64,000 nt of DNA from Selenomonadaceae bacterium. Its GTDB lineage: Bacteria > Bacillota > Negativicutes > Selenomonadales > Selenomonadaceae. The stretch is taken from the NCBI GenBank assembly GCA_017549815.1, contig JAFYNH010000049.1:1-64000 (forward strand). The letters are read 5' to 3'. The position numbers were made by a program, and so were the translations under genes. Under the pieces are notes generated by a model. That model made no database searches. It worked only from the letters and a program-made list of their open reading frames with translations, and was not told the origin of the DNA. Below are positions 7,117 to 15,299 of the stretch, one piece after another (position 1 is the first letter of the stretch; each line of letters starts with the position of its first letter).

Positions 7117-7314
7117 CTATTCCCCAGACTTTATATAGATTTGCGACCACAGATTATCGCGAATTCCGTCCATCATATTCACGGCGTCCAGCGGTTTGCC
7201 CGTTACGTGCGCCACAATTTGCCCGTCTCTGTCGCGATAAATTATCAAACCTGCGCGGTTGCCTTCAATTATCTCCCGACAACGTTTCAATGCCTTGTTC
7301 TTCTTATCCGTCAT
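7117..7314 (-). CDS. Small phage protein of unknown function
   Basis: A 65-residue protein with a lysine-rich start (MTDKKNKALKRCREIIEGNR) and a short beta-rich segment (AGLIIYRDRDGQIVAHVTG). No known motif is recognised. Its start overlaps the end of the upstream gene and it ends four bases before the sigma-like gene, so it is embedded in the phage early operon. Confidence 0.6.
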   Translation of the reverse strand: MTDKKNKALKRCREIIEGNRAGLIIYRDRDGQIVAHVTGKPLDAVNMMDGIRDNLWSQIYIKSGE

Positions 7315-7537
7315 TATTATCGCCCCTTATGTCGTGTTCCTCGTATGAAGCAACGAACGATTGCGCCGCCGTATAAAGTTCCGTGTCGTAGCGTTTCAAT
7401 ATCGCTTGATCCGCACTCTTGAGCGTATTCATCGCCGTCTCCTTCAACGCATAATCTTTCGCCACTCGACGACGCGCCAGATAAATATTCGTCAACTTGT
7501 GAAAATCACTCAACGCCTTACTGCTTTCGTCAGTCAC
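7304..7537 (-). CDS. Small helical phage protein of unknown function
   Basis: A 77-residue, mostly helical, charged protein (SSKALSDFHKLTNIYLARRR, then KSADQAILKRYDTELYTAAQ). It overlaps its neighbours by 8 to 11 bases on each side, as expected in a tightly packed phage operon. No domain recognised. Confidence 0.6.
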   Translation of the reverse strand: MTDESSKALSDFHKLTNIYLARRRVAKDYALKETAMNTLKSADQAILKRYDTELYTAAQSFVASYEEHDIRGDNNDG

Positions 7538-7904
7538 GCGACCACCGCCATTTCTTCACTATAAGATATTGCGCCTCCCCATAACAACCCTTACTACAAT
7601 ATTTCTGGTGACCGTTCGTCGGTTTAAATTCCTTCCCGCAGTATTCGCATTTCCGAATTGGACGATTCGCCTCACGAAATCGCGCTAATCTTTTCTTGAG
7701 GTTGAAGGTGTCACGGCATTTATCACTGCAATATTTCTGGTCAATGCGAATCGGCTTAAATTCCGCACCGCATTCTAAACATTGCCGCGCCGCTAAGGGC
7801 TTCCTATTATGGAAATTATCATCACGGCATTTGTCGCTACAGTATTTCTTAAAAGGGTATGCCGTCTCAAATTCTTTGCCGCATTCTATACATTTCTTTA
7901 TCAT
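7530..7904 (-). CDS. Triple zinc-ribbon phage protein
   Basis: A 124-residue protein begun at ATG 7904, whose start lies one base beyond the stop of the upstream gene; the longer in-frame start at 7940 lies inside that gene. It consists of three copies of a 25-30 residue unit of the form C-x2-C-G-x-E-F...K-Y-C-S-x2-C (for example CIECGKEFE...KYCSDKC). Each unit offers four cysteines for one zinc. Spacers are basic. The tail ends in KKWRWSRD. Function is unknown; such proteins could bind nucleic acid or other proteins. A paralogue lies directly upstream. Confidence 0.75.
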   Translation of the reverse strand: MIKKCIECGKEFETAYPFKKYCSDKCRDDNFHNRKPLAARQCLECGAEFKPIRIDQKYCSDKCRDTFNLKKRLARFREANRPIRKCEYCGKEFKPTNGHQKYCSKGCYGEAQYLIVKKWRWSRD

Positions 7905-7905
7905 G

Positions 7906-8436
7906 TCACTGCCTCTTATAAAACATTTTCCCGAACGCATTTATCACTTCCGGACGATACCAACTCATCCGACAATCATCACTACAGAATCGGTCGTTAT
8001 TAAATTTCGGCTCATACTCCGACCCACACGCTAAACAGTGCCGCGCCGTCGGTGTCGGTTTCGGCTCTGGAGGCGACCGCTTCCTCTTCATCAATTTTGC
8101 CTTCGCCCTATAATACTTTTCGCGTTCACTGCATTTCTTACTGCAATATTTCTGGTAACTAATATTCGTCTCAAATTCCGCCCCGCATATCGGACAGATT
8201 TTCTTCTTCGGCGGGCGTTCCCTGCTTTTCTCATAATTATGTTTTCTTTTGCATTCGTAACTGCAATATTTCTGGTAACCGAATGGCGTCTCAAATTCTT
8301 TCCCGCAGCCCGCGCAGATTTTCTTCTCCAGCGGACGCGGCTTGTAACTGTGCTTGTTCTTGCATTTCCGACTGCAATATATCGAATTACTGCGCCCTTC
8401 ATATTCAACCCCACAGCCCGCGCAGATTTTCTTCAT
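7906..8436 (-). CDS. Quadruple zinc-ribbon phage protein
   Basis: A 176-residue protein with four copies of the four-cysteine unit seen in its downstream neighbour (CAGCGVEYE...YCSRKC, CAGCGKEFE...YCSYEC, CPICGAEFE...YCSKKC and CLACGSEYE...FCSDDC). The linkers are rich in Lys and Arg, and a Pro-rich linker (SPPEPKPTPTA) precedes the last copy. The stop codon and the next start are one base apart, so the two genes are probably translated together. The repeated units are also similar at the DNA level, which suggests expansion by duplication. No catalytic motif is visible. Confidence 0.75.
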   Translation of the reverse strand: MKKICAGCGVEYEGRSNSIYCSRKCKNKHSYKPRPLEKKICAGCGKEFETPFGYQKYCSYECKRKHNYEKSRERPPKKKICPICGAEFETNISYQKYCSKKCSEREKYYRAKAKLMKRKRSPPEPKPTPTARHCLACGSEYEPKFNNDRFCSDDCRMSWYRPEVINAFGKMFYKRQ

Positions 8437-8675
8437 GGCTCCTCATTCCAATCTAATTCCCATACCGAGATTAAGTTCGCAGTCTTGCCGTCCTTTTTGT
8501 CGCCGACATAATATTCAACGCCACCTTCTACGCAACACAGCGGCACGACTGTCTCCTTCTTCACTTGATACCGATTCGGCTCATCCGCGATAAATGCCCG
8601 CGTTCCCACTTCGTAGTAAAAACCCGTAGCATAGCCGCGTCCACCGATTTTCTTCCCTCTGTGCTTAATTATCAT
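8433..8675 (-). CDS. YopX-like phage protein (short)
   Basis: An 80-residue protein. The segments GFYYEVGTRAFI, VKKETVVPLCC and VEYYVGDKKDGK match, in order, the pattern of YopX-family phage proteins (a strand with WVYG, a value strand, a GQYTG-like turn, then YEGD). ATG overlaps the stop of the upstream gene in an ATGA arrangement, indicating translational coupling. It is one of four such genes in tandem. YopX proteins are common in Firmicutes phages, and their function is not established. Confidence 0.6.
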   Translation of the reverse strand: MIIKHRGKKIGGRGYATGFYYEVGTRAFIADEPNRYQVKKETVVPLCCVEGGVEYYVGDKKDGKTANLISVWELDWNEEP

Positions 8676-9067
8676 GACTTCCAGACTTCTTTCCTGTCCA
8701 GCGGCGCACCCGTTATATGCGGCGTCCTCTTCGTCAGATACTCTATCGGCAACCGAACATGCGGACTTACCCAGCCGTCCAACGACTTAATCACCTGCGC
8801 GAAAAAGCTATTTCCGAAATCATCTACGACAATCTCGCCTTCCCAGACTTCGCGTCCCGCTCGGTCGTTACCTAAATTTATCTGCGCATTAAACGGTAAG
8901 CACTCAAACCGATAATGGGTTTTGCCGTCCGCTCCTAACCAACGAAATTGTATTTCACGCCCGTCTTTCCCGCGTCCTATGTATATCTCAGCGTCGGACG
9001 GTACTTCAACTCGCCGATAATTGATTGTACCGTCCGCGCCATACCATCTGAATTTATATTCCTTCAT
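8672..9067 (-). CDS. YopX-like phage protein
   Basis: A 131-residue protein with two copies of a short strand unit (KFRWYGADGTINYRR and QFRWLGADGKTHYRF) at the N-terminus, then a YopX-like core (REVWEGEIVVDDFGNSFFA) and a C-terminal tail ending GAPLDRKEVWKS. The start lies inside the end of the upstream gene. The internal duplication of the first strand is unusual. The function is unknown. Confidence 0.55.
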   Translation of the reverse strand: MKEYKFRWYGADGTINYRRVEVPSDAEIYIGRGKDGREIQFRWLGADGKTHYRFECLPFNAQINLGNDRAGREVWEGEIVVDDFGNSFFAQVIKSLDGWVSPHVRLPIEYLTKRTPHITGAPLDRKEVWKS

Positions 9068-9419
9068 TCCAGGGGTCCTCTATCGGCGGTTCCTTATACT
9101 TCGCCGTATGCGGATTCGTGCAACAGTCCTTCTCATTAACCGCCCAGCCATAAAGATTAACCGTGTACTCAATCCACACGTCCAATTCCTCGACGTACTT
9201 GCAAACCACGTCACCAACATAAAGCTCAGTGCCGTCAACGTCGTGGCTCGCCAGTTGCCGAACGCTCGCCGGATCAACATAGTCGTAAATACCCGTCACC
9301 GGGTCTTGGATCACTGCGCGTCCCTTCACATGATAAAAATCCCCGTAAACCAAACGTCCCGATACCGTTCTGCCGCGAAATTTTATCTCAGTCACTTTGC
9401 AACTTATTGCCTCTTTCAT
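9054..9419 (-). CDS. YopX family phage protein
   Basis: A 121-residue protein and the clearest YopX member here: KFRGRTVSGRLVYGDFYHV, then ITVDP-like DPVTGIYDYVDPASVRQLA, then DVDGTELYVGDVVCKY. This is the family order: an N-terminal strand with VYGD, the value/period segment, and the GxELYxGD motif. ATG 9419 is preceded by AGGAAGG. It overlaps the next YopX-like gene by 14 bases. The biochemical role of the family is unknown. Confidence 0.75.
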   Translation of the reverse strand: MKEAISCKVTEIKFRGRTVSGRLVYGDFYHVKGRAVIQDPVTGIYDYVDPASVRQLASHDVDGTELYVGDVVCKYVEELDVWIEYTVNLYGWAVNEKDCCTNPHTAKYKEPPIEDPWNEGI

Positions 9420-9431
9420 TTTATCGCCTTC

Positions 9432-9719
9432 CTATTTCTTTTTGCCTCCGAGTTTAGGAACTGCTACATAGCCTGCGCGGACTTTCTTGCCGTTCGCTAT
9501 CATCCAGTCCTTCTCATAATACTCCTTGCCCTTGTCATCGACGCAGACTAATTGCTTTACCGTGCCCGACTTACAGAGCCACATGCTGTCTTGGTCAATG
9601 ACATATTCTTTATCTGCCGCTTCGTCGTACCAATAGCCCGTGCCATAAACGAACGGTCGCTTATGATGCGCTTGACGCTCACTAGGGTCGGGCTCACCCC
9701 GAAATTTCTTCTTCGTCAT
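9432..9719 (-). CDS. YopX-like phage protein
   Basis: A 95-residue protein. I chose ATG 9719 because GGAGAG lies eight bases upstream; an in-frame GTG nine bases earlier lacks a site. After a basic N-terminus, FVYGTGYWYD, YVIDQDSMWL and VDDKGKEYYEKDW follow the YopX order. The tail is lysine-rich (LGGKKK). It is the first of four consecutive YopX-like genes. The start overlaps the previous gene by 26 bases. Confidence 0.55.
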   Translation of the reverse strand: MTKKKFRGEPDPSERQAHHKRPFVYGTGYWYDEAADKEYVIDQDSMWLCKSGTVKQLVCVDDKGKEYYEKDWMIANGKKVRAGYVAVPKLGGKKK

Positions 9720-10128
9720 ATTCAGCACTCTCCAGCGCGTCGCCTAAATAATCTATCGGGCGAAAGGTATTGCCGTCCTTATTCGTCGCTAATGGGTGTA
9801 TCCTTATCAGTTGCGGCTCTTTCGCCAATGCCGCATTCATTTCAGCAACGTCGCCACAACTATTTTCCAATAACTCTATTATCCCGTGTTCCAAGCCGTA
9901 GCCCGTCGCCCATATATTTACGCCCTCTGCCGTGTGCAAGACATATGAATGACCGTCGCCTTTGCCCTTGTTATTCGGCGTTCCATTCTCATTCCGATAA
10001 GGATTCGCCCGATAGTCGCAACCATTAACCGTAAACGTCACCGCTTGATTGCCATTGTCCTTTACTACCTGATTCGGCGACTTCGGCTTCGCTATATTCT
10101 TCAAAGCATTACTCAGCTTACTCATCAT
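9694..10128 (-). CDS. Hypothetical phage protein
   Basis: A 144-residue protein with no family I recognise. ATG 10128 (or the adjacent ATG at 10125) follows AGGAGAG. The central part (VTFTVNGCDYRANPYRNENG) is beta-rich with a Gly/Asn-rich loop, and the C-terminus is acidic (ESAEYDEEEISG). It lies between the zinc-ribbon gene and the YopX group, in the same direction. Confidence 0.55.
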   Translation of the reverse strand: MMSKLSNALKNIAKPKSPNQVVKDNGNQAVTFTVNGCDYRANPYRNENGTPNNKGKGDGHSYVLHTAEGVNIWATGYGLEHGIIELLENSCGDVAEMNAALAKEPQLIRIHPLATNKDGNTFRPIDYLGDALESAEYDEEEISG

Positions 10129-10156
10129 TCTCTCCTAATATCTTATATCTTATCCC

Positions 10157-10357
10157 TTATATCTTATCTCTAAATATCTTGTCTAAAAATTCGTCAACCT
10201 GCGCGGGCGTTAATTTCTTGCCCTTCATCGACGCCTCTAGTTCGCGCTTATTCTTCGTCTTCTTATACCATAACTTGTAATAGCATTCCCTGCTGCAGGT
10301 TTTCTGATTAATGTTGCGGGGACTATATTCGCGTCCGCAGATTGCACATTTAAGCAT
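10157..10357 (-). CDS. Single zinc-ribbon phage protein
   Basis: A 66-residue protein from ATG 10357, which overlaps the last codons of the helicase-loader gene; the longer in-frame start lies well inside that gene. One four-cysteine unit is present (CAICGREYS...KTCSREC), the same type as in the three- and four-repeat proteins at 7530-8436, followed by a Lys-rich helix (KNKRELEASMKGKK). It brings the copies of this unit in the operon to eight. The function is unknown. Confidence 0.65.
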   Translation of the reverse strand: MLKCAICGREYSPRNINQKTCSRECYYKLWYKKTKNKRELEASMKGKKLTPAQVDEFLDKIFRDKI

Positions 10358-11348
10358 CGAACGACCGCCGCCTTCTGTCGCAACGTCCAAATGTCGCTAC
10401 CTGGCTCATCTCCATTAAACGACTTACTATCCGCCCCGCTTGTCCCGCGTCGGCTACCGATAACCGCTTTTCTAAGCCCTCTAAATCGTAGTTGCTCGTC
10501 AGTATCGTTCGACGTTCCGCTTTATACCGCTCGTTCACTAAGTGATACAATACGTTCAGGCTCCAGTCCGTTATCTTCTCCGCACCAAAGTCGTCTAAGA
10601 TCAATATCTCTACCTTGCAATATTCCTTTAAATATTTCTCCGGACTCTCATTCTTAATGTCCATCTTCGTCTTTAAAGCCGAGAATAACTCCGACATATC
10701 CACAAATCGTATCGTCTGTAATATCTCTTGCGGCCAATGTAACTCGAAATTCTTTAATAGCTCCTTCGCCATCAAACTCGCCAAAAACGTCTTGCCCGTG
10801 CCGTAACCACCACCGAAATACAGCCAATCGCTCGGCTTTTCCGCAACGTACCACTGCACCATTTTTATCGCTCGTTCATTATCAGCCGTTACCTCGTAGT
10901 CCTTAAAACTCTTGTCGATATACCTTGCCGGTACTCCGATTAACGCGCAGTTATCCAGCAATCGCGCATGCATTACCTTTTCGCAGAAATACGAGCTGTA
11001 GTAAATAACGCCCTTGTCCAGCCGTACCTTCGTCTCAATGCCCTTTTCACCAAGCTTGAATCGGCACGGTAAACCCGAACATTTCGGACATGTCGCCGCA
11101 CAACGTTGCGATGCCTTAACTCGCTCATACAACGTCGCTAAGTCGTACTCATTATCGACGTTGCAATAGCCACCGCACGAATACTTCCACAACGAACCGC
11201 CTGCCGACTTCAAATAATCGCGGAATTTTGCCAGTTCAGCTTTTTGCGCCGCTTTCTCCGCTTGAATCGCCGTCAACGCCGAATTCAACTTTTCGTCGCC
11301 CCACTTAGTCGCGATTAAGTCGACCGTCGCGTCGTAAACCTCACTCAT
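10350..11348 (-). CDS. DnaC-like helicase loader ATPase
   Basis: A 332-residue AAA+ protein of the DnaC/IstB type, which loads the replicative helicase. Walker A is FGGGYGTGKTFL (about residues 178-189) and Walker B is VEILILDDFGAEK. A sensor region (TILTSNYDLEGLEKRL) and an arginine-finger-like GRIVSRLMEM follow. The N-terminal third has a cysteine cluster (C83, C87, C90, C95) that may bind zinc, as in some phage loaders. It overlaps the initiator gene upstream by four bases, so the two replication genes are probably translated together. Confidence 0.87.
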   Translation of the reverse strand: MSEVYDATVDLIATKWGDEKLNSALTAIQAEKAAQKAELAKFRDYLKSAGGSLWKYSCGGYCNVDNEYDLATLYERVKASQRCAATCPKCSGLPCRFKLGEKGIETKVRLDKGVIYYSSYFCEKVMHARLLDNCALIGVPARYIDKSFKDYEVTADNERAIKMVQWYVAEKPSDWLYFGGGYGTGKTFLASLMAKELLKNFELHWPQEILQTIRFVDMSELFSALKTKMDIKNESPEKYLKEYCKVEILILDDFGAEKITDWSLNVLYHLVNERYKAERRTILTSNYDLEGLEKRLSVADAGQAGRIVSRLMEMSQVATFGRCDRRRRSFDA

Positions 11349-12031
11349 GTAAATCCTCCTCTCGCGGAATACTTATCCCACGGCTTCGGCTCCGTATCAC
11401 GGATTTCGCCAAATTCGCTTACCTCAGAAGGTTTACTTAATGCCTCTTTCACTCGCGCCTCTGTCCGCGGCGTCCATGCCTTCGTCTTCGCCTTCGATTG
11501 CGTCACCGGTTGTCTCGCCGTCAATAGCCCGACCATTTTCCGAAGATAGAACATGCTCATGCCATTCGCCGTACACCTGTCCCAAGCCGTCTCGATTATC
11601 TCTATCATCCGACTAGCTCCGTGTGCCGCTACGAATTCGGCTAATTCTGCCTGCTCCTTCGCTAACATGACCCGACCATTGTGCTCCAACCAGACTGCGT
11701 AAACCTGCCCTACTTCACTGCCCTGTTCAACTGCCCCGGCTTGCCCTTCATTCCGCCCCGTTTTTAGGGCACTTTCTTTTTTTTCTCTCTCTTTCTCTAT
11801 ACTATTACTTACTATATATAGAGTATTAGAATTTTCGCGCCCTGTTTTTAGGGCACTCGGTAGGGCACTTGGCAGGGCACGTAGGGCACTTTCAGTTAGC
11901 GTGTAGAGCGTGCCTTTCGTCGTTACTTCATACGTTAAATACCCTGCCGCTACTAAACCGCGTTTCGCACTCGTGACCCCACTCTTACTTAATCCCAACG
12001 CCTTCATCAGCGCACGATCACTCATTCGCAC
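11345..12031 (-). CDS. Phage replication initiator with winged HTH; start uncertain
   Basis: From GTG 12029-12031 this is a 228-residue protein. Its N-terminus (MSDRALMKALGLSKSGVTSA, then KRGLVAAGYL) is the winged helix-turn-helix of phage replisome organisers. A low-complexity linker (about residues 55-95) is followed by a helical domain (AELAEFVAAHGASRMIEIIE) like DnaD-type C-terminal domains. The same frame stays open upstream with plausible coding content (AFFISILEHLAEQANLNGKV) back to a TGA next to the aroA stop, but no ATG is present. The gene may therefore be truncated, or use an unusual start. The linker DNA holds an iteron cluster and an AT-rich stretch that look like a phage origin. 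Confidence 0.65.
   Translation of the reverse strand: MRMSDRALMKALGLSKSGVTSAKRGLVAAGYLTYEVTTKGTLYTLTESALRALPSALPSALKTGRENSNTLYIVSNSIEKEREKKESALKTGRNEGQAGAVEQGSEVGQVYAVWLEHNGRVMLAKEQAELAEFVAAHGASRMIEIIETAWDRCTANGMSMFYLRKMVGLLTARQPVTQSKAKTKAWTPRTEARVKEALSKPSEVSEFGEIRDTEPKPWDKYSARGGFT
11766..11889. repeat. Iteron cluster and AT-rich stretch: possible prophage origin
   Basis: AGGGCAC occurs at 11766, 11850, 11862, 11874 and 11883 on the plus strand, the last four spaced 12, 12 and 9 bases apart. Between the first and the others lies a strongly AT- and pyrimidine-rich stretch (about 11773-11840). Iterons next to an AT-rich unwinding region inside the initiator gene are the typical layout of a phage origin. 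The repeats also encode the repeated peptide SALKTGR/SALPSALP, so a coding explanation is possible. Confidence 0.5.
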
Positions 12032-12079
12032 CTTACCGTTAAGGTTTGCTTGTTCTGCTAGGTGCTCCAGTATGGAAAT

Positions 12080-12106
12080 AAAAAAAGCCCCGACTTTCGC
12101 CAGAGC
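12080..12106 (-). terminator. Terminator downstream of aroA
   Basis: On the minus strand GCTCTGGC-GAAA-GTCGGGGC forms an eight-pair stem (three G-T wobbles) with a GAAA loop and is followed by seven T bases. It lies 24 bases after the aroA stop. The same bases are open in the frame of the downstream phage gene. Confidence 0.6.
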
Positions 12107-12129
12107 CTTTTCGTTAATCGTTGCAGTTT

Positions 12130-13365
12130 TTAGTTGTCAAAAAAATTAGGATAGGAAATGTTCACGCAGTCAGTATCGTCCAATTCAACGCCGTTCCCAG
12201 CCATACCCATTATTCCTAAAGACATTGCTATCCTATGGTCTCCGTAAGTCTTGCAAAAATTCATGCGCTTAGCTTTGCCGCCGTGAATTATCAATGTGTC
12301 GCCGTCAACTTCGATTGTGCCCGGTGACAGCTTGTTAAATTCATTTTCTATCGCAGCTAAGCGGTCACTTTCCTTAACGCGCAACTCGCCCGCGCCGCGT
12401 ATTATGCTTGTCCCTTCGGCAAAGGACGCCGCCACCGCCAATATCGGCAACTCGTCTATAAGTCGCGGAATTTCTTCAGCGTCAAGTTCAATCGCTCGCA
12501 ACTTAGCCGCGCAGATTTTTATATCCGCTAACGGTTCGCCGCAACTCTGTCGTAAATTGCTAAGATGAATCGACGCGCCCATTTTCTCCAATGCGTCCGG
12601 TAAACCCATGCGCGTTGCGTTGACGCCTATATCCCGCAAAATTATTTTCGAACCCTCCGTAAGCGTCGCCAAAACTATCCAATACGCCGCGCTAGATATG
12701 TCGTTCGGAATTTGTATCCGCTTCGGCAAGTACAGCCGCTCCGCAGGATATATCGTTAAGCCGTCTAACTTCGCGCCAGCGGCTTTCAACATAAGCTCCG
12801 TATGGTCTCGACAGCTCGGCATGATTATTTGCGTCGGCGCGTCGGCATATAAGCCCGCTAATAATATCGACGATTTAACCTGCGCGGACGCCAATGTTGT
12901 TTCATACCTTATCCCGCGCAAGCAACCGCCCGTTATCGTCAGCGGCAACTTATTCCCCGAAAACGTCGCGCCCATTTGAGTCAGCGGCTCTGTTACTCGC
13001 TTTAACGGACGCTTTTTTAATGATTCGTCGCCCGTGAAAGTCGTCGAGAACGATTGCGCCGCCATTAACCCCATTAACAGTCTTAACGTCGTCCCGCTGT
13101 TGCCCGCGTCTAAAATTTCTGTCGGTGCTTTCAAACCGCGCAGTCCTACGCCCTTTATCAATAATTTTTTCGACGAACGCTCCGCCACGACACCCAACTT
13201 TTCCATACAACTAAGCGTCGACAAGCAATCTGCGCCCGCTAAATAATTTTCTACCTCGACTTCGCCGTCGCCAATGCCGCTTAAAATTATCGCCCTGTGC
13301 GTTATCGATTTGTCGGCTGGTATCGCCAATTCGCCACGAAGTGCTCCACGTTTAAATATTTCCAT
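12130..13365 (-). CDS. aroA: 5-enolpyruvylshikimate-3-phosphate synthase
   Basis: EPSP synthase, the sixth step of the shikimate pathway, joins phosphoenolpyruvate to shikimate-3-phosphate. The start at ATG 13365 has AAGGAAG at the right distance; ATG 13371 is too close to it, and further upstream the frame runs antisense through typA. The 411-residue protein has the N-terminal PADKSITHR, the central DAGNSGTTLRLLMG, SSAAYWIV, ESDRLAA and the C-terminal GDHRIAMSLG. The length is normal. The end (ISYPNFFDN) is complete, so the adjoining prophage does not damage it. Its promoter must lie in the short divergent region shared with typA. Confidence 0.95.
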   Translation of the reverse strand: MEIFKRGALRGELAIPADKSITHRAIILSGIGDGEVEVENYLAGADCLSTLSCMEKLGVVAERSSKKLLIKGVGLRGLKAPTEILDAGNSGTTLRLLMGLMAAQSFSTTFTGDESLKKRPLKRVTEPLTQMGATFSGNKLPLTITGGCLRGIRYETTLASAQVKSSILLAGLYADAPTQIIMPSCRDHTELMLKAAGAKLDGLTIYPAERLYLPKRIQIPNDISSAAYWIVLATLTEGSKIILRDIGVNATRMGLPDALEKMGASIHLSNLRQSCGEPLADIKICAAKLRAIELDAEEIPRLIDELPILAVAASFAEGTSIIRGAGELRVKESDRLAAIENEFNKLSPGTIEVDGDTLIIHGGKAKRMNFCKTYGDHRIAMSLGIMGMAGNGVELDDTDCVNISYPNFFDN

Positions 13366-13393
13366 TGTCATCTTCCTTTTTTGCCCGTATAAT
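13365..13393 (+). promoter_or_regulatory. typA promoter overlapping the aroA start
   Basis: TTGTCA (13365-13370) and TATAAT (13388-13393) are 17 bases apart. The -35 box lies on the aroA start codons on the other strand, so the two divergent genes share this 57-base region. Confidence 0.75.
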
Positions 13394-13422
13394 AAACGAT
13401 TATCAAAGAGGAGGCAATATAG

Positions 13423-15237
13423 ATGAATAACAACGAAAGGCGCAATGTGGCAATTATCGCACACGTAGATCACGGCAAAACTACTTTGGTTGACGCCCTG
13501 CTTAGACAAAGCCACATTTTCCGCCAAAACGAACAAGTTTCCGAACGAGTCCTCGATAGCGGCGATTTGGAACGCGAACGCGGTATAACTATTCTCTCCA
13601 AAAATACCGCGATTTGGTACAAGGGCATAAAAATTAATATCGTCGACACGCCCGGTCATGCCGATTTCGGCGGTGAAGTCGAACGTATTCTGAATATGGT
13701 TGACGGCGTTCTGTTGGTTGTCGACGCCTTTGAAGGTCCCATGCCACAAACTAAATACGTTTTGCGTAAAGCCCTTGAACATAAACTTAAGCCGATAGTC
13801 GTCATAAATAAGATTGACCGACCAGAGGCACGTCCCGACGAAGTTTACGACGAAGTTTTGGAATTATTCATGGAGCTTGACGCCGACGACGAACAATTAG
13901 ATTTCCCCGTCATCTACACGGCGGCTAAAGCGGGCATTGCTAAGAAAAATATCGACGACGATTCAACCACAATGGAGCCGTTGCTTGAGGCGATAATAAA
14001 AGAAATGCCAGCACCGTCAGGCGAATTAGACGCGCCGTTACAAATGGTTATAACGACTTTGGAGGCTGATTCCTACGTCGGCAAAGTTGCTATCGGACGC
14101 ATTCAACGCGGTACCATAAAAAGCGGCGAAGTCGTTGCCATAATCGCGGACGGCAATATAAGCCGCGCCAAAATCAGCAAAGTTTACAGCTATGAGGGCT
14201 TACAAAGGGTCGAGGCTAATGAAGCGCAAATGGGCGAGATTGTCGCGCTGACGGGCTTAAGCGAAGTTTCTATTGGCGATACTGTTGCCGATGTCGATTG
14301 CCCAGAGGCTCTGCCGTCAATCCGCGTCGACGAGCCAACTTTAAGCGTAACTTTCGGCGTGAATACAAGTCCTTTCGCGGGCAAGGAAGGACAATTCGTC
14401 ACGAGCCGCCACATTCGCGACAGATTGTTTAAAGAGGCTCAAACCAACGTCGCCCTGCGCGTCGAGGAAACCGATAACGCCGATGTCTTCAAAGTCAGTG
14501 GACGCGGTGAACTTCATTTATCGATTCTGATTGAAACTATGCGGCGCGAAGGTTACGAAATGCAAATCGGCAAGCCCGAAGTCGTCTACAAACTCATTGA
14601 CGGAAAACGCTACGAGCCGATAGAAGATTTGACGGTCGAAGTATCCGCAGATTATATGGGCGTCGTAATGGAAAGCTTAGGGCGTCGCAAAGCCGAGTTG
14701 AAGAATATGCAACAGTTATCGGGCTACATGCGGCTGAATTTCTTGATACCTGCGCGGGGCTTGATAGGTTTTCGTTCAGAGCTTTTGACTTCGACACGCG
14801 GCAACGGCGTAATGAATCATGTCTTTCACGGCTACGAACTTTACAAGGGCGATATAGCCGGCAGAACTCGCGGAAGTTTAGTTGCGTTTGAACAGGGCTT
14901 GACGACGGGTTACGGCATTTTCAATTTGCAGGACAGAGGCGTCATGTTTATCGAACCGGGTCAGCAAGTTTATGAGGGCATGATTGTCGGCGAAAATTCC
15001 CGCGAATTAGACATTGACATAAATCCTTGTAAGCAAAAGCACCAAACAAATATCCGCGCCTCCAACTCCGATGAAGCAATCCGTTTGGTACCGCCACGCC
15101 TGTTAAGTTTGGAGCAAGCATTGGAATATATAAACGATGATGAATTGGTCGAAGTAACGCCGAGTTCGATTCGGTTACGCAAGGCAATTTTGGACAGAAC
15201 TACTCGCGGACGCGCCGCCAAAAATGCTCGTAAGTAA
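13423..15237 (+). CDS. typA: Ribosome-associated GTPase TypA/BipA
   Basis: A 604-residue translational GTPase of the TypA/BipA family, which binds the ribosome and helps 50S assembly and stress adaptation. G-motifs are complete: AHVDHGKTT (13-21), RERGIT in switch I, DTPGHADF (G3) and NKIDRPEA (G4). Domain II, the EF-G-like domains ([20 protein letters not shown]) and the BipA-specific C-terminus ([18 protein letters not shown]...[14 protein letters not shown]) are all present at normal length. AGAGGAGG precedes ATG 13423 by nine bases. It is the divergent partner of aroA and is followed by a small sigma factor gene. Confidence 0.96.
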   Translation: MNNNERRNVAIIAHVDHGKTTLVDALLRQSHIFRQNEQVSERVLDSGDLERERGITILSKNTAIWYKGIKINIVDTPGHADFGGEVERILNMVDGVLLVVDAFEGPMPQTKYVLRKALEHKLKPIVVINKIDRPEARPDEVYDEVLELFMELDADDEQLDFPVIYTAAKAGIAKKNIDDDSTTMEPLLEAIIKEMPAPSGELDAPLQMVITTLEADSYVGKVAIGRIQRGTIKSGEVVAIIADGNISRAKISKVYSYEGLQRVEANEAQMGEIVALTGLSEVSIGDTVADVDCPEALPSIRVDEPTLSVTFGVNTSPFAGKEGQFVTSRHIRDRLFKEAQTNVALRVEETDNADVFKVSGRGELHLSILIETMRREGYEMQIGKPEVVYKLIDGKRYEPIEDLTVEVSADYMGVVMESLGRRKAELKNMQQLSGYMRLNFLIPARGLIGFRSELLTSTRGNGVMNHVFHGYELYKGDIAGRTRGSLVAFEQGLTTGYGIFNLQDRGVMFIEPGQQVYEGMIVGENSRELDIDINPCKQKHQTNIRASNSDEAIRLVPPRLLSLEQALEYINDDELVEVTPSSIRLRKAILDRTTRGRAAKNARK

Positions 15238-15299
15238 TTGCAGGAAATATCGCAATCACCGCGAAAACGAATAAAAATTGTAAAAAGGCGGTGGGTGTG

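Noticed and set aside
12069-12149. Attachment site at the aroA 3' end
   Set aside because: Suspected from the abrupt prophage boundary, but no integrase or second copy of the sequence is in the window, so it is listed only as a question.
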